Origin: Selaginella moellendorffii | Lineage: Eukaryota; Streptophyta; Lycopodiopsida; Selaginellales; Selaginellaceae | Length of the DNA stretch: 64,000 nt | NCBI RefSeq assembly: GCF_000143415.4 | Contig: NW_003314300.1 | Coordinates: 166,908-230,907 of the forward strand | Direction: 5' to 3' | In this document: positions 22,012 through 36,500 of the stretch, piece by piece | Numbering within the stretch: the stretch's first letter is position 1 | How the letters are laid out: the number at the start of each line of letters is the position of its first letter | Made by a program: the position numbers and the translations under genes | Notes under the pieces: model-generated | The model's database searches: none | Seen by the model: the letters and a program-made list of their open reading frames with translations, nothing else | Told to the model about the DNA's origin: nothing

Positions 22012-22385
22012 TCCCGTCCTCTTACCTCTGAAATCGGGGAAGGGCTTCTGCCAGGCACGAAACGCTGGCCTCGAGCAGCGAGAATGCGGATCCGCGATCT
22101 AACAAAGTGCCATGGATGCCATATGGTTCAAGTAGATGGTATTGTTATTTTATTATTGGAACCCGGTTGCCGAGATGATGGCTATCAGGTAAGTGTAGAG
22201 GTAAACCGGTGTAGAAGACCCGGGTTCGATGCCGAAGAGTCCAATCAACAAGGACTTTTAAGCGAAAATCTTGCTCTTTAAGTAGCCCTTGTTCTGGTTC
22301 GCTAGCTCACTAAAACAACTTAGACCAGTCAGTTAGGACCTCGGTTTCCCAATGCATACGTTTCGGGTTCGATTCTTGCCAATGT
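22012..22385 (+). repeat. 370-bp repeat with two B-box motifs, copy L2
   Basis: It has the same order as copy L1: ATCCCGTCCTCTTACC, then ACCCGGTTGCCGAGATGATGG, CCCGGGTTCGATGCC and TTTCGGGTTCGATTCTTGCC. It lies in the same orientation as L1, so the two copies flank the decarboxylase and PPR relics as direct repeats about 3.2 kb apart. The 3' extension GCCAATGTTACTTGTAAAGCAAAG is shared only with the 54.9-kb copy. Confidence 0.6.
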
Positions 22386-22400
22386 TACTTGTAAAGCAAA

Positions 22401-22895
22401 GGTAAGAGACAAGAAATACTTTTAACGAATTGAAGGGACTTTATGAGAACTTGAGTTAAAGAAGCACAGTTCTCACCTCAGTATGAAATATTAGATAGAA
22501 TATACTTAAATAGTTTAAGAATATTTATCTAATCTAAAAAGGAATCCTTCCAGAATATCGACAAAGTTGACTTCTTGTCAAAGGGAAAAAGAAATGGTTC
22601 TTTCACGCGCATTCGTCTGCCGGAAGTAGAATGATCAGCGCGCGGGGAGAAAAAGTCTATGATTTCGCGTTTCCAAAGACCACGAATAATATAAGCGTGT
22701 CAACACCAATATCCAACAAAGTATGTGGGCGTCCATTGTCGGCTCGCGATCATTACCTCCATGATCCATCCGAGACGATGTAACTTTATTCAAAAATAAC
22801 GAAAGTGTCCGAAGATATGGTGGAATCTAAGAAGAAACTCATGAGAAATTTCGGCATGGTGAGACTGTACAAACCAAATAGTATCTCTTTGCGAG
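22401..22895. other. unique spacer upstream of the peroxidase gene
   Basis: Similarity to the right arm ends near 22400. Nothing coding is seen here; the segment is probably the peroxidase upstream region. Confidence 0.4.
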
Positions 22896-22904
22896 TATAT
22901 ATAA
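22896..22904 (+). promoter_or_regulatory. TATA box of the peroxidase gene
   Basis: TATATATAA lies 95 nt upstream of the peroxidase ATG, a typical distance for a plant TATA box with a 5' UTR of about 60-70 nt. Confidence 0.6.
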
Positions 22905-22914
22905 CCTGAGATGA

Positions 22915-24194
<1,280 letters not shown>

Positions 24195-24532
24195 GAACTA
24201 GATTCCGTAACCTTGCACTTAGTACAGTAGCTATCCAGAACAACTTGAAAGTTCACAAAAAATTTGTTCACTTTCATTCCATCCAAGAGATACCAATGTA
24301 TGCTCTAGTGAAATTTCACCTTCCAAGTTATAGTCATAATCTTTGACACATTATGTACAAAATGCTGTCCCCTATGTACGGACACTGATGCCATTCCGTA
24401 CGAGAGATTATTTACCAGCGTTGGATTCTTTGGGCTGTCAAAATAACACTCAAATTTTCCAGTCCGTACAAGAGATGCCGTGTACGGATAGTTTTTTATA
24501 AACCTCACTCGCAGCTGCAAAAGCCCTAGAAA

Positions 24533-27500
24533 ATGATGGACGCGCGCGGGGGATTCATGGAGGATTTCGGGCAGAAGGTGGATCTCACGCAGCGGATCCG
24601 CGAGGTGCTGCTCAACTATCCCGAGGGGACGACCATCCTCAAGGAGATGATCCAGAACGCGGACGACGCGGGAGCGAGCCAGGTGTGTTTCTGTGTGGAT
24701 CGCCGCCGCCACGCCGTCGATTCCCTCGTCTCGCCGCCGCTGGCGCAGTGGCAAGGCCCCGCCCTCCTCGCCTACAACAATGCCGCCTTCACGGAGGAGG
24801 ATTTCCAGAGCATTTCCAGGATTGGCGACAGCAAGAAGCGCGGCCAGGCGTGGAAGACTGGTCGATTTGGGTAAGAAATTTTCTTCTTCCAAGATGCGCT
24901 TCTTTCTAAGCGAGCTTGTGGTTTCTAGGATTGGATTTAACTCCGTGTACCATCTCTCGGATCTGCCATCGTTTGTGAGTGGCAGTCACGTCGTCTTCTT
25001 CGATCCGCAGTGCCAGTTCTTGCCGAGTATATCGTCGCTAAATCCTGGCAAACGCATTGACTTTGTCACTTCCACGGCTCTCGAGAACTTTCCCGACCAG
25101 TTCTCGCCATACTGTGCTTTCGGCTGTGACATGCGACGTCCTTTCGGAGGTACTCTCTTTAGATTTCCATTGAGATCTGCCGAGCAAGCCGCCACCAGCA
25201 AGCTTTCCAAGCAGTCGTATACTTCCACTGACATGCTGGAGCTTCTCCGCGATTTATATCACGAGATTGTACAGGTGATGCTCTTCCTCAAGAACGTCGA
25301 GCGCGTAGAGTTTTACGAGTGGAGCGCCGGTTCTAGCTCCCCGACTCTGCTTTACTCGTGTGCCGTGAGGCTGCCAACTTCCGAGATAAGATCGCACAGG
25401 CAGCTGTTTCTGAGGCTTTCCAAGGGAAAAGACGCTGCTGCTAGCGAAGAAACGAAGGATGTTTTCAGATTGGAGCTGGTTACCAAGGCTTACACAGGGG
25501 CTGACAGCGGCAAGGAAAGTTTGAGCTCGTTTCTTATCTCGCAAGCTATGGGGTCTTCCGCTAGCAGAATTGGTGCTCTGGCTACAAATGCTTTCAAGAG
25601 TTATGGCCTGCGTCTTCTTCCTTGGGCATCAGTAGCTGCATCTATTTTACCCGGTAAGGTCAGTATATATTGTCTACTTGTTTTGAGAGAAATGATCTAA
25701 CCACCTTTGTAGGAATGGAGGTCGAAGGTCGCGCGTTTTGCTTCCTTCCGCTTCCTATAAAAACCGGGATGCCGTTTCACGTCAACGGATACTTCGAGCT
25801 CTCGGCAAATCGACGAGATATATGGCACGGTTCCGACATGGACAGGATGGGAAAGCTTCGCTCAGATTGGAACCAGTGTGTTTTGGAGGATGTTGCGGCA
25901 CTGTGTCTGCGACAGCTTCTTCTGGAAGCTCGGAAGCTTGGCCCGGGAGCCACGTACAGTTCTATGTGGCCACTGGGAAATTCGGGGGCTCCGTGGATCA
26001 AACTCGTGCAGCACTTTTATCGGAGCATTGCCGCAGAGCCACTTCTTCATTCCAGAGTTGCAGAAGGGAAATGGTTGTCACCAATGGAAGTTCTGTTCCA
26101 CGACGAAGAGTATGAGAAGGCCGAGGTACTGGCTGACGCACTTGTAGCGGATGGTTTGCCTCTTGTCCGTTTGCCGAAGCCGCTAAGAGACGCAGTCTTC
26201 AAGTTTTGCGATGCCGAGTTTAAAGTCGTCACACCATTTTCCGTGAGGACTCACTTCTTGAAGAGCAAGCGACAGAAGGGTCCAGCAGAGAGGTCTCATC
26301 TCTTTGCAATTCTCGACTACTGCTTATCGGATCTCGTAGACGAAGAAGCAGCAGAACATCTGAGAAGACTCCCTCTCGTTCCTTTACAAAGTCTGGGAAC
26401 AGGACGGTTTGCCTTAAAAGGCGAGGAGTGCTCATATTTTTTATGCACCGCCTTGGAGATCAGGCTGTTCAAAGGTATACCCGACAAGCTTGTCGACGAA
26501 AATCTTCCTCCCGGGCTGGTTGCGAGGCTCAACAACATTGCAAGAACAGGTCGGAGCAATATTTGTTTGATTGACGATACAACTTTGGCCGAGATTCTGC
26601 AGTACGTACTACCTCCTGAATGGAAAAATGGTGGTGAGATACGTTGGCAGCCTGGGCTTAGGAAGCAGCCTTCGAAAGAGTGGCTTGGTTTTTTCTGGGA
26701 GCATCTCGCTGCTCAACAACGAGATTTATCGAAGTTGCAGCAGTGGCCAATACTACCAACGACCACAGGGACGTTACGAAGACCTGTCCGTTTCTCGGGG
26801 ATTCTCAAAGGCGGCAAGATAAGCAGCAGTTTGGAAGGTGTTTTCATCAAAGCTGGCTGCTTGTTCTTGGACACACAGGTGACGCTCGACCATCCTCAGC
26901 TGTCGAGATATGTTCTTGATCCCACTGTCGCGGAAGTTTTGGATGCCATTGGATTCAGCGCCGCTAACAATCTCTCAAAACTTGCAGAGAGTTTTACTGC
27001 TCTCTCTGGTTTGGAAAGGAGAGAACTCAGGGCTTTTCTATACGACGTGTGCTGGGGTAGCAGGAATGAGATGAACGAGTCTCGTCTACAGATATTCAAG
27101 ACGCTACCGATATTCGAGGCCTACCGTGATTTGGGAACAAGGGATCTGGTTTTCGTTTCCTTAGAAGGTGGTAAGAAATTCTTGCCACCTAGTGGAGTGG
27201 ACGAGACACTCTTGGGACCGGACTGTTTGCATTCAAGTGGCTCACGGGAGCACGAAGTTTTGACGCAGCTGCTAGATGTCATGCAACTCAAGAAGGCAGA
27301 TTTTTTCAAATGGAGGATACTGAGCGACATAAGTAATCTTCCTACAGAGCTGCGGGACCTGTCAATGCTTCAAATTCTTCGTGAACTTCCGGAGCTAAGT
27401 GTCGAAGATCGTTCTCTCGTCGGTATTCTCAAGAAGCTCTCGTTCGTGCCTACCGGAGCCGGCAAGTTTCGAGCGCCAGATGCTCTTTACGACCCAGAGA

Positions 27501-30500
27501 TTCCGGAGCTTGTGAGCATTTTGGACAGCCAGCAGTTTTTTCCATCCCCCGACTACTCTAGTCCCGACGTCCTTCAGAGTTTGCGCCATCTGGGACTGAG
27601 AAGTAGCGTCACTCCAGACACTATACTGGCCAGTGCCCGAGCTATCGAGGGGCTCTCGGCAAGTGTTCCTGACCAGGCAACTTTACGAGGGCGTGTTCTA
27701 CTGTCGTACCTCGACAAGAACGCAAGCAAGTGGCTGCAAGAAGCAGGAACCAACTGGATACTTTCAATTCTCCAAGGCGAAAAGGACTCTACGCTGTCGA
27801 AGTTTTGGAGTGAACTGGCCAACATATGCTGGTGCCCGGTGCTACTGGAGCCACCTCACGATCAGATGCCTTGGCCAGTGGTCTCACAGTCTTTAGCACC
27901 ACCAAGGCTAGTGAGGCTGCCTTCCGATATTTGGCTTGTCTCGGCGACCATGCGAATACTAGACGGACAGTGCGACTCTCCAGGATTATGTCAACGTCTT
28001 GGATGGAGTTCCAAGCTAAGTGGCAATATACTGGCTGCTCAGCTACTGGAGCTTGGAAAAGGTGACAACTTCAAGCTGAGGAAAATTCTAGCTACAACTG
28101 TTCCGAAGATCTACTCTATGCTGAGCGATATGCTGGGAAGTGACGAGATGGAAATCGTGAAGGCCATTCTCGAAGACCGTTCCTGGATATGGGTTGGAAG
28201 CAGGTTCGCAATGGCCAGGGAAGTTGTTTTCGATGGAGCTTTGCACTTGACTCCTTATCTTCACGTCGTTCCAGCTGATCTCGCTGCTTTCAAGGAGCTT
28301 TTTCTGGAACTTGGGGTGAAGGAATCGCTAGACCCGGCAGGCTACAGTACGATCCTTGCTGTTATTGCAAGTGAGAAGTGTGGAGATCCCTTGGACTCTC
28401 GGCAACTAGCTGCGGCTATCTGGATCGTACAACATCTAGCAGACACGAACTTTGGCGAGCAGGGGAAGGAAATTGTTATTCCAGACTGCGATGGCATCCT
28501 CTTGCCGTCGTCTCAGCTTGTCTACAACGATGCCCCCTGGCTCGTGGCCTCCAAGGACATTCCAAACAAGAAGCTAGTGCATTCGAAGATTTCCAACGAC
28601 GTCGCCGAGAAAGTTGGTATCGCTTCCGTTCGAGAGTCGCTGCTTGCCAAAAGTGCCGACTTCGTGGACCTGGGACTGCATGGTGGTATGGAAGCCTTTG
28701 GACAGAGTGAGTCGCTGACAAGCCGGCTAAAACACATCGTAGAGATGTATGCGGACGGACCTGGGACGCTGTTCGAGCTGTTGCAAAACGCAGATGATGC
28801 CGGTGCCACGGAAGTGAGCTTTCTCCTCGACAAGTCTTCCTTCGGCACAAACTCCGTCCTCTCCCGGCAAATGGCTGACTGGCAGGGGCCAGCTCTCTAC
28901 TGTTACAACGATTCCGTTTTCAAGCCGGAGGACTTCTATGCAATATCACGCATCGGCCAGAACAGCAAGCTCGACAAGCCGTCCGCCATTGGGAGATTTG
29001 GCCTTGGCTTTAACTCTGTCTACCATTTCACCGACGTGCCAAGCTTTGTATCAGGTTCAACGATTGTGCTGCTTGATCCACACGCTGATAACCTTCCAGG
29101 CATCTCTCCTGCTCAACCAGGTTTGAAGATTAACTTCGTTGGCAAGGAACTGCTCAATCAGTTCCCTGATCAGTTTGAGTCTTTCCTCCTCTTTGGATGC
29201 GACCTCCAGAAGCCTTTTCTAGGCACTCTATTCCGTTTTCCGCTGAGGACAACAGTGACTGCTGCTCGGAGCGAAATAAAGCAGGATCCGTATCAACCTG
29301 AGGACGTCGTCACACTTTTCTCGGCTCTCAAGAAGTCTGCTGGCGAAGTTTTGCTGTTCCTCCGGCATGTAACGTCGATAAAGCTGTACGTACGTGACGG
29401 TTTACATGCCGAGGTTCAGGAGATATTCAAGGTTCACAGGGAAAATGCTGATTACCAGGAAACCAGCCTCTACGAGTTTGTCACTGGTAACACCCGGCAG
29501 AAATACGACAAGGAACAGTTTGTGAAGCGACTGGAAAAAACTGCAGACAAGCAGCTGCCTTGGTGTTGCGGGAAGATCAGGATAGAGGTAGCAGCTCCGG
29601 ATGGCAACTCTTCCTCGTCCTGGCTTATATGTAGCTCCTTTGGTGGAGGGAACGCAAAGGAGTTTGTCATATCGCCAGCTAACCGAAGCAGAGGATTCGT
29701 TCCATGGGCTGGGATTGCTGCCAGGATGTCCGAAGATGGCAGCATTGAAGTCAAAGAAGATGAAAGAGGTCCAGTGTCCGTGGAGGGCCGAGCATTTTGT
29801 TTCCTGCCTCTCCCGGTTGTCGTCGGGCTTCCAATACACGTAAATGGCTACTTCGAACTATCTGCAAATCGGAGAGATATATGGTATGGTGGTGACATGG
29901 TTGGAGGAGGAAAGCTCAGGTCGCAGTGGAACAGTTTTCTTCTTCAGGATGCAGCAGCTCCTGCGTATGCTCGGCTTCTTCATCGTGCTTCTCGCGAGCT
30001 GGGACCTTCTGCGAGTTATAGTTCACTGTGGCCAACTCAGAGCGTTGGAGAGCCATGGAAGCAGCTAGTTACGCAGGTTTATAAAGCTGTGATCGACTTG
30101 GAGGTGCCTGTTCTGTTCACAACGTTAAGAGGTGGCAAATGGATCTCTGCGAAACAGGCCGTGTTCCCAGACTTTTCATTCCCGGAGATGACCGAGCTTG
30201 GCAATGCTCTTGTGGAAATTGGCCTTCCATTGATATCAGTCCCTGAAGCCGTGACTACGAGGTTCCGAGAAGTGTGCCCGTCCTTGAAGTTTTTCTCGCC
30301 TCGTCTTCTACAAAGGCTGCTGATCGCCAGCAGGCGAACTTTAGAGAGGCGGATCAGCATTCTGGCTCTGAAGTACTCCCTCTCTGATGTCCAGAGCTCA
30401 GCGGATGAAAGCAAGCTATATGGCTTGGCCTTGGTTCCTCTATCAGATGGTTCGTTTGGAACGCTCAACTCAAGATCTACTGGGGAGAAGATTATATTAG

Positions 30501-33500
30501 CAGGTGGAGACGATCACAGGCTACTTAAAGATGCTCTCCCACACATGCTCGTGGATCCTGAAGTTGGAGAGGACATATCCCTCAAGATGACAGACATGGC
30601 TGCGAATGCCGTATCAAATGTTTACGTGATGACTCCTCTCATTCTCCAAGAGCTTCTTCCTCTGGTGCTACCACTGGAGTGGAGTGGACAGGATATCGTT
30701 ACGTGGACTCCCGGTACTCGTGGTCATCCAAGTACCGATTGGATGCTTCTCTTCTGGCACTACATCGCTCGTCATCGTGAGAGCTTATCGAACTTTGAGA
30801 GCTGGCCTCTCTTGCCGACAACAGATGATAAGCTTGTGAGGATGTACAAGGGTGGCTCGATCATCGTCAATGATGGATGGAGCGAAAACATGACCAGTCT
30901 GCTCCAGAAAAGTGGCTGTTTCCTACTGAAAGGTGACCTTCCAGTGCAGCTGCGAGACCACGTACAGGCTGCAAGTGCACACGGCATCCTCCTTGCCTTT
31001 TTCGCGGCAGCCGGAGGAAACTTAAAGATGGTGCCAACTTTGCTCAGGGACTGCTCGGCATTTGAAGTGAGGGAGCTCAGGCATTTTCTGTTTCAAGAGA
31101 AATGGTTTGCTCTGGGACAGATGGACGCTGTGCAGCTCCAAGTGCTCAAGATGTTGCGCCTGTTTGAAAGCGGAGGGGACTTCATTTGTATAGCCGAGTC
31201 CGAGCAGCTGATTGCGCCCGACGGGATCGATGGACAGCTGCTTGCAGATATGTTTATTCAAGCTGAGACTGGGAAAGAGGAGCACATTTTGCAAACGTAC
31301 CTCGGCTTGAAGAAGGTGGACAAGAAAGACTACTTTGCAAGCTACTTCGTCGACTGTATCAAGCAAGTCTCGGAAGGTGACAGGATGAAAGCCTTTCTAA
31401 AAGTCTCGAAGGAGTTGGCTCTGTTCATCGGAGAAATGGAGGAGGCTGCTCTTGCATCGTTATCTCAACTTGCTTTCGTGCCAACAGGATCGAATGCTAT
31501 CGAGGCACCTGAGAGGTTTGCCATTTTTTTTTCCTTCTTTGATTTCTCTTAACACGCATGGCTGTGCAGGCTTTACGATCCCAGGATTTCGGAGCTGCTG
31601 ACGCTCCTTGACAGAAAAGCATTTTTTCCGGCCCATGAGTTTCAAGCGGCTGATCTACTAGACGTACTGGTTGTCCTGGGCCTCAGAAAGTCACTCAAAC
31701 AGGAAGGTCTCTTGGACAGTGCTCGATCGGTCGGAATGATCAGTGCCACGGACGATTCCGAAGCAAGTCGGAGGGGAAAGGCGTTACTTGCTCATATGGA
31801 TGGCCTTGCAGTCAGTGACGAGTCCGTGCCAGTGGTTGGGAGGAGCTTATCTGACATAGACTCTCACTTCTGGGTGGAACTTTCAAGCATCAGCTGGTGT
31901 CCTGTCCGTGGAACGTCTCCGAATCAACTTCTTCCTTGGCTACCTGGACAATTGCCGCTCGTCGCATCTCCAAAGCTTGTGCGGCCAGCGTCAGATATTT
32001 GGCTTGTTTCGGGAGCAATGCGGATTCTTGACGGTGATTGTAGCTCGTTTCTTCAGGAGAAGCTTGGGTGGACTCAGACACTCAAGGCCAACGTGCTAGC
32101 TCATCAGCTTATAGAACTCTCCAAACGCTATAGCAGGGATGTTTTGGACGAAGAAACGACCTTGACATTATCAAGCAGTGTGAAAGACATTTACAAACTT
32201 CTCCAGGGATTTTCGAAGTCCGACGAAATGCTGATCATTCAGTCGATGGTGGAAGGACACGCCTGGTTGTGGATTGGTGACGGTTTCATCCGTGCCAAAG
32301 AGGCAGCGTTTGATTCACCGGCACACTTCTATCCTTACCTTCACGTCCTGCCGGTCGACTTTCTCGAGTTTAAGGAGCTCTTTACAAAGCTGGGCGTACG
32401 CGAAACATTTTCTGCCGGTGACTACGTCAGTATCCTTGAACGTGTAGCTGCCGACGTCAAAGGTGACGCTCTCAGCCCGGAGCAGCTTACGTTCGTTTTA
32501 AGTGTTCTGGGGACTCTGTCGGAAGTTCTTGAAACAGCTGACCGCTCCATCTACGAGTCGATACTGATCCCGGATGCTGTTTCACAGCTCGTTCCTGCGA
32601 AGGCTCTAGTGTACAACGATGCGCCGTGGCTCAGTGAAGATGGCTCACAAGCCGGTGGCCTTAGGCTGGTGCATCCAGACGTTGACAACAATCTGGCGAG
32701 GCAACTTGGAGCAAGGTCGCTCCGTTACTTGTCAGTGGTGGATCAAGAGATGACGAGCAGCTTGCCATGCCTTGGGATTGGCAAGATAAACGAGCTGCTT
32801 GCGAAGTTTGGCGCTGGTGGCGATGAAGAGATGCTGCTTTTCGATCTTCTTGAAGTGGCAGATTGTTGTCAAGCTCGAAAGGTGCACTTCGTATATGACC
32901 AGACAGACCATCCTAAACAGTCGCTTCTACAACCAAACATGAGTAAGACTTTGTGACAAGAATGTTTGAATTTAACTTCGATTGCTTTCTCTGTTGTAGG
33001 CGATTTTCAAGGACCGGCATTGCTTGTTGCTTTTGAAGGCGTTAACTTGACAACGGAGGAAATATGCTCACTTCATACGAGTCCACCTGTTAAGTTCCAT
33101 GGACGAGCATGCAGATATGGAACTGGCTTGTTTGGTTCTTACCAAATAACTGATCTGCTGATGGTGATATCCATGGGCTGTCTATATCTTTTCGATCCAT
33201 CTGGTCAAGTACTGGCGCCAGCTCTCGCAGATGGGAGGAAAGATCCGACAGGAAATCCCATTGGAAAGGCATTTTCTTTGCAAGGTAAGCAAACTTTGTC
33301 CTTTAAATTTCTCTCGTAATATCTTTGGTCGTCTTCTAGGTACTGGTCTCTCCGAAAGGTTCAGCGACCAATTTCATCCTTTCAACTTAAATGAGGAACT
33401 CTCGTTGGATTCTACTAGTGTTACATTCTTTCGCTTGCCTTTGCATCCTGGAAAGGCCAACATAGCTGAGAAGGTTCCAAATATGTTTCATAGTCTCAAG

Positions 33501-36500
33501 AAATACGCTTCAACCAGCATACTGTTTTTGAAATCTGTGGAAAAGGTAAAGTTCTTGAAACTTTCTTTTTAGTGTGCTGATGTTTCTTTAGGTGGTGATA
33601 TCGGAACAAACCATTATTGAGCCTTTTCATGAAGTTTTCTCAGTGTCCGTAGGCTCTGCATTTGCAGCACTTCGTCATCCTTTTCAGGAAAAGAATTGGC
33701 GGAAGTTTCAACTCTCAAATTTCTTTGGCAGCTCGAACACCGTGACAAAAACTCATACGATTGATGTTTTTCTGAAGGAAGATGGCAACACAAGAATGAC
33801 AAAATGGCTAGTTGTCCAAAGTTTATCTTCTGGACAAACTCGAGACATGGCCTTGGACAGGTAGCTACGTACATTCTATTCCTTGTGTATACTCATCTTA
33901 AGTCGTTGTCTTGCAGGAGATACTTACATTATCAGCTTACTCCTATCGCTGGTGTTGCAGCATGTATTTCCGTCGACGGCCGAATGATAGAAGAAGCAGT
34001 ATGCTCCCACAACTCTATACTGTGTCCTCTTCCAGTGACTCTCAACTTCAACATACCAGTTACAATTTTTGGCAACTTTTTACCGTTCACGGCTGGCGGT
34101 CGGTACTGCTTTGACGAATCGCTTGGGGAGTATCCCGTCAAAGTTGGAATGCTAGGAACACACTCTGGGCCCGGATTCTCAGACGATATCCTCCGAGCTA
34201 CATGGAACCGACAGTTACTTTCCTGCGTTTCTCACTCCTACATCGAGTTGCTGCAAGAACTTCAACACCTGCAACTTATTGGACAGGCGAGTAGCTCCGA
34301 AGGAAGCAGCAGTTGGAGTTTCTATTCACTTTGGCCACGATCTGCAGCTGCTACTAGTTCCAATGATTCTCGGTGCTTGGCAAAATGGCTGATCAAGCCT
34401 ATGTACGCAAGGCTGGTGGATATGCCTCTATGGCAGCTGCATGGGGGAAGCGGCATGGTAAAATACAGTGATGGTGTTTTCGTTGCTCCGTCTGGGCAGG
34501 GAGTCGCACCAAAGGCATCGGTTTCCGACTTTCTGAAATCTCACCACCGGATATTTACAGTTCCTTGGGAGCTTGGAAAGGAAGTGGAAGGAGCTGTTGG
34601 CGTGCCAATGAAGGAGCTCAAACCGCAAGCTTTGAGAGCTCTAATGAAAGTGCCGTCGGTAGCAGCTGCCGTTCAGTCTCTTACCACTCAGATCGATCTT
34701 CTCGAGTATTGCTGCATGGATGCAGTCCAGCAAAGTTTTGACGTGACAAGAGAGGGTGGAGTTCCTGACGACTTGGAACTCAGTAACACGGTCTTGGCCG
34801 AGCTGAAAGGTGTAACATGTCCCACGGCGAATGAGTTTATGGTTAAGCTAGGGACGCTGGAAGTCTGGGTGGCAAGTCGAGAGGAGCAACTTCTCCTTCC
34901 TGCGTGCATGAAGAGGTTTCTACACCCTTTGTGCTTGGAGCGGCCTCTTCTGGCGGCATTATTCTACAACAAGGCTTTCCAGCGTCGCATGAACTTGAGA
35001 CAGTTCTCGCCACAAGTTATAGCCGCGAACATATGGACGGTTCTTCCAAGAAGCTGGGCCTCGGCTTCAACTCCTTCAGTGGACTGGAACCAACAAGAAC
35101 CTTCAGCAGAATGGATACGAAATTTATGGACCAACGTCGATCCTACTTCTGTCGACGACTTATCACTTCTCTCCGCAATGCCGCTTATTCCTGCAACGAT
35201 TGACTCGAGAAACGCTCTAGTGCGTGTTGGACAAAGCAAGCTTACATTTGTTCCTCCTCTCACGTTATCAACCGACGAGGAAACGAATGGTGATTTCTCG
35301 AAGGCATGCGCCAGAGCTTTGGCCGAGGTTGACGAGGGATATCCCTGGCTGGTCTCCGTTCTAGGCAAGCTCGGCGTTCCAGTATACCACAGTGACTTTA
35401 CGGACTGCCGTGCTTTACAATGTTGCCTTTCTGAGCCGGGGAGCCCACTGGTAGATATAGTCGTCTCTAAGTTCCTTGCGCTTGAGCAAGCTGGTTTTTG
35501 GCTTGCAAGAGAGGCATCTCTATCCCCGGACGAATGCAAGGAGCTCTACGCTTTGGTGGCAACAGTGGCTTTATATCACGATCCAGATGAAAATTCACTG
35601 TCGAGCCAGGAACTCTCGTTGCTACAGTCGCTTCCAATCTATGAAACCATCCGAGGCAGCTACGTAAAAATCGATCCAGCAGTTTACTATACGGTTTCTT
35701 CCGAGACTTTCATACAACCTGACGATGAGCACCGCTTGTCCGGGAGAGGAGACGCGTTTTATCAACTGTTGGGAGTTCCAAACCTTGGAAATACTGGAAT
35801 ACTTGTTCGGTATGCCTTGCCAAACTTCAACCAGCTAAGTAGCAGCGAGCAGGAAGCAGTGATGGCTTACGTCTATCGAGACTGGGATAACATTAAGGAC
35901 TCTGCCGTGGTCAACGCCTTGAGATCTACAAAGTTCGTCACCTCGGCATCGACCGTTCCTACCAACTTAAGTTCTCCACAAGAGCTCGTTGATCCAGAAA
36001 ACGTTCTACTCAAACAAATCTTCGCGGAGGAACGCTCAAGGTTTCCGGGTGGCAGGTTTGGGACTTCGCGATGGCTACATATATTACGTCGCTGCGGTCT
36101 GTGCTCACTCAAGGATCCAGCATTGATCGTGGAGTGTGCTAAAAAGATCGAAGAACTTGGGAAACGGGATTTACACTCGGACCGATTAGCTATACTGAAA
36201 ATTGAGACCAACGGATCCAGTCGGAACGTCTCGGATGCAGTTTGGTCGATGGCAGGCATGCTGGTGGAAGAGATTATGAACAACTTTGCCGCGGTCTACA
36301 ACAGCAACTTCTGTGATAAACTTAGTAACATTGCGTTCGTTCCAGCAGAGAATGGGATTCCAAGCGTAGCTGGAGGAAGTCCGAACCGGGTACTTGCGTC
36401 CTATAACGAAGCTATCTTGGTGAAAGATTGGCCGCTCGGATGGACTTGCTGTCCTGTGCTTTTTCGACCGAACTCGGTGCCTCCACAGTTCGCTTGGGGA

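Larger units (their letters stand above)
16708..22400 (+). repeat. left arm of a large inverted duplication
   Basis: This block reappears as its reverse complement at about 54880-61560. Matching pieces, left to right here, are: lectin fragment (16.7-17.1 kb with 61.1-61.56), unidentified exon relics (17.3-17.9 with 59.7-60.3), 370-bp repeat (18.4-18.8 with 58.7-59.1), decarboxylase relic (18.8-19.9 with 57.5-58.7), PPR relic (20.0-21.6 with 55.9-57.4) and a second 370-bp repeat (22.0-22.4 with 54.9-55.25). Substitutions and indels separate the copies. Boundaries were set by eye where similarity ends. Confidence 0.9.
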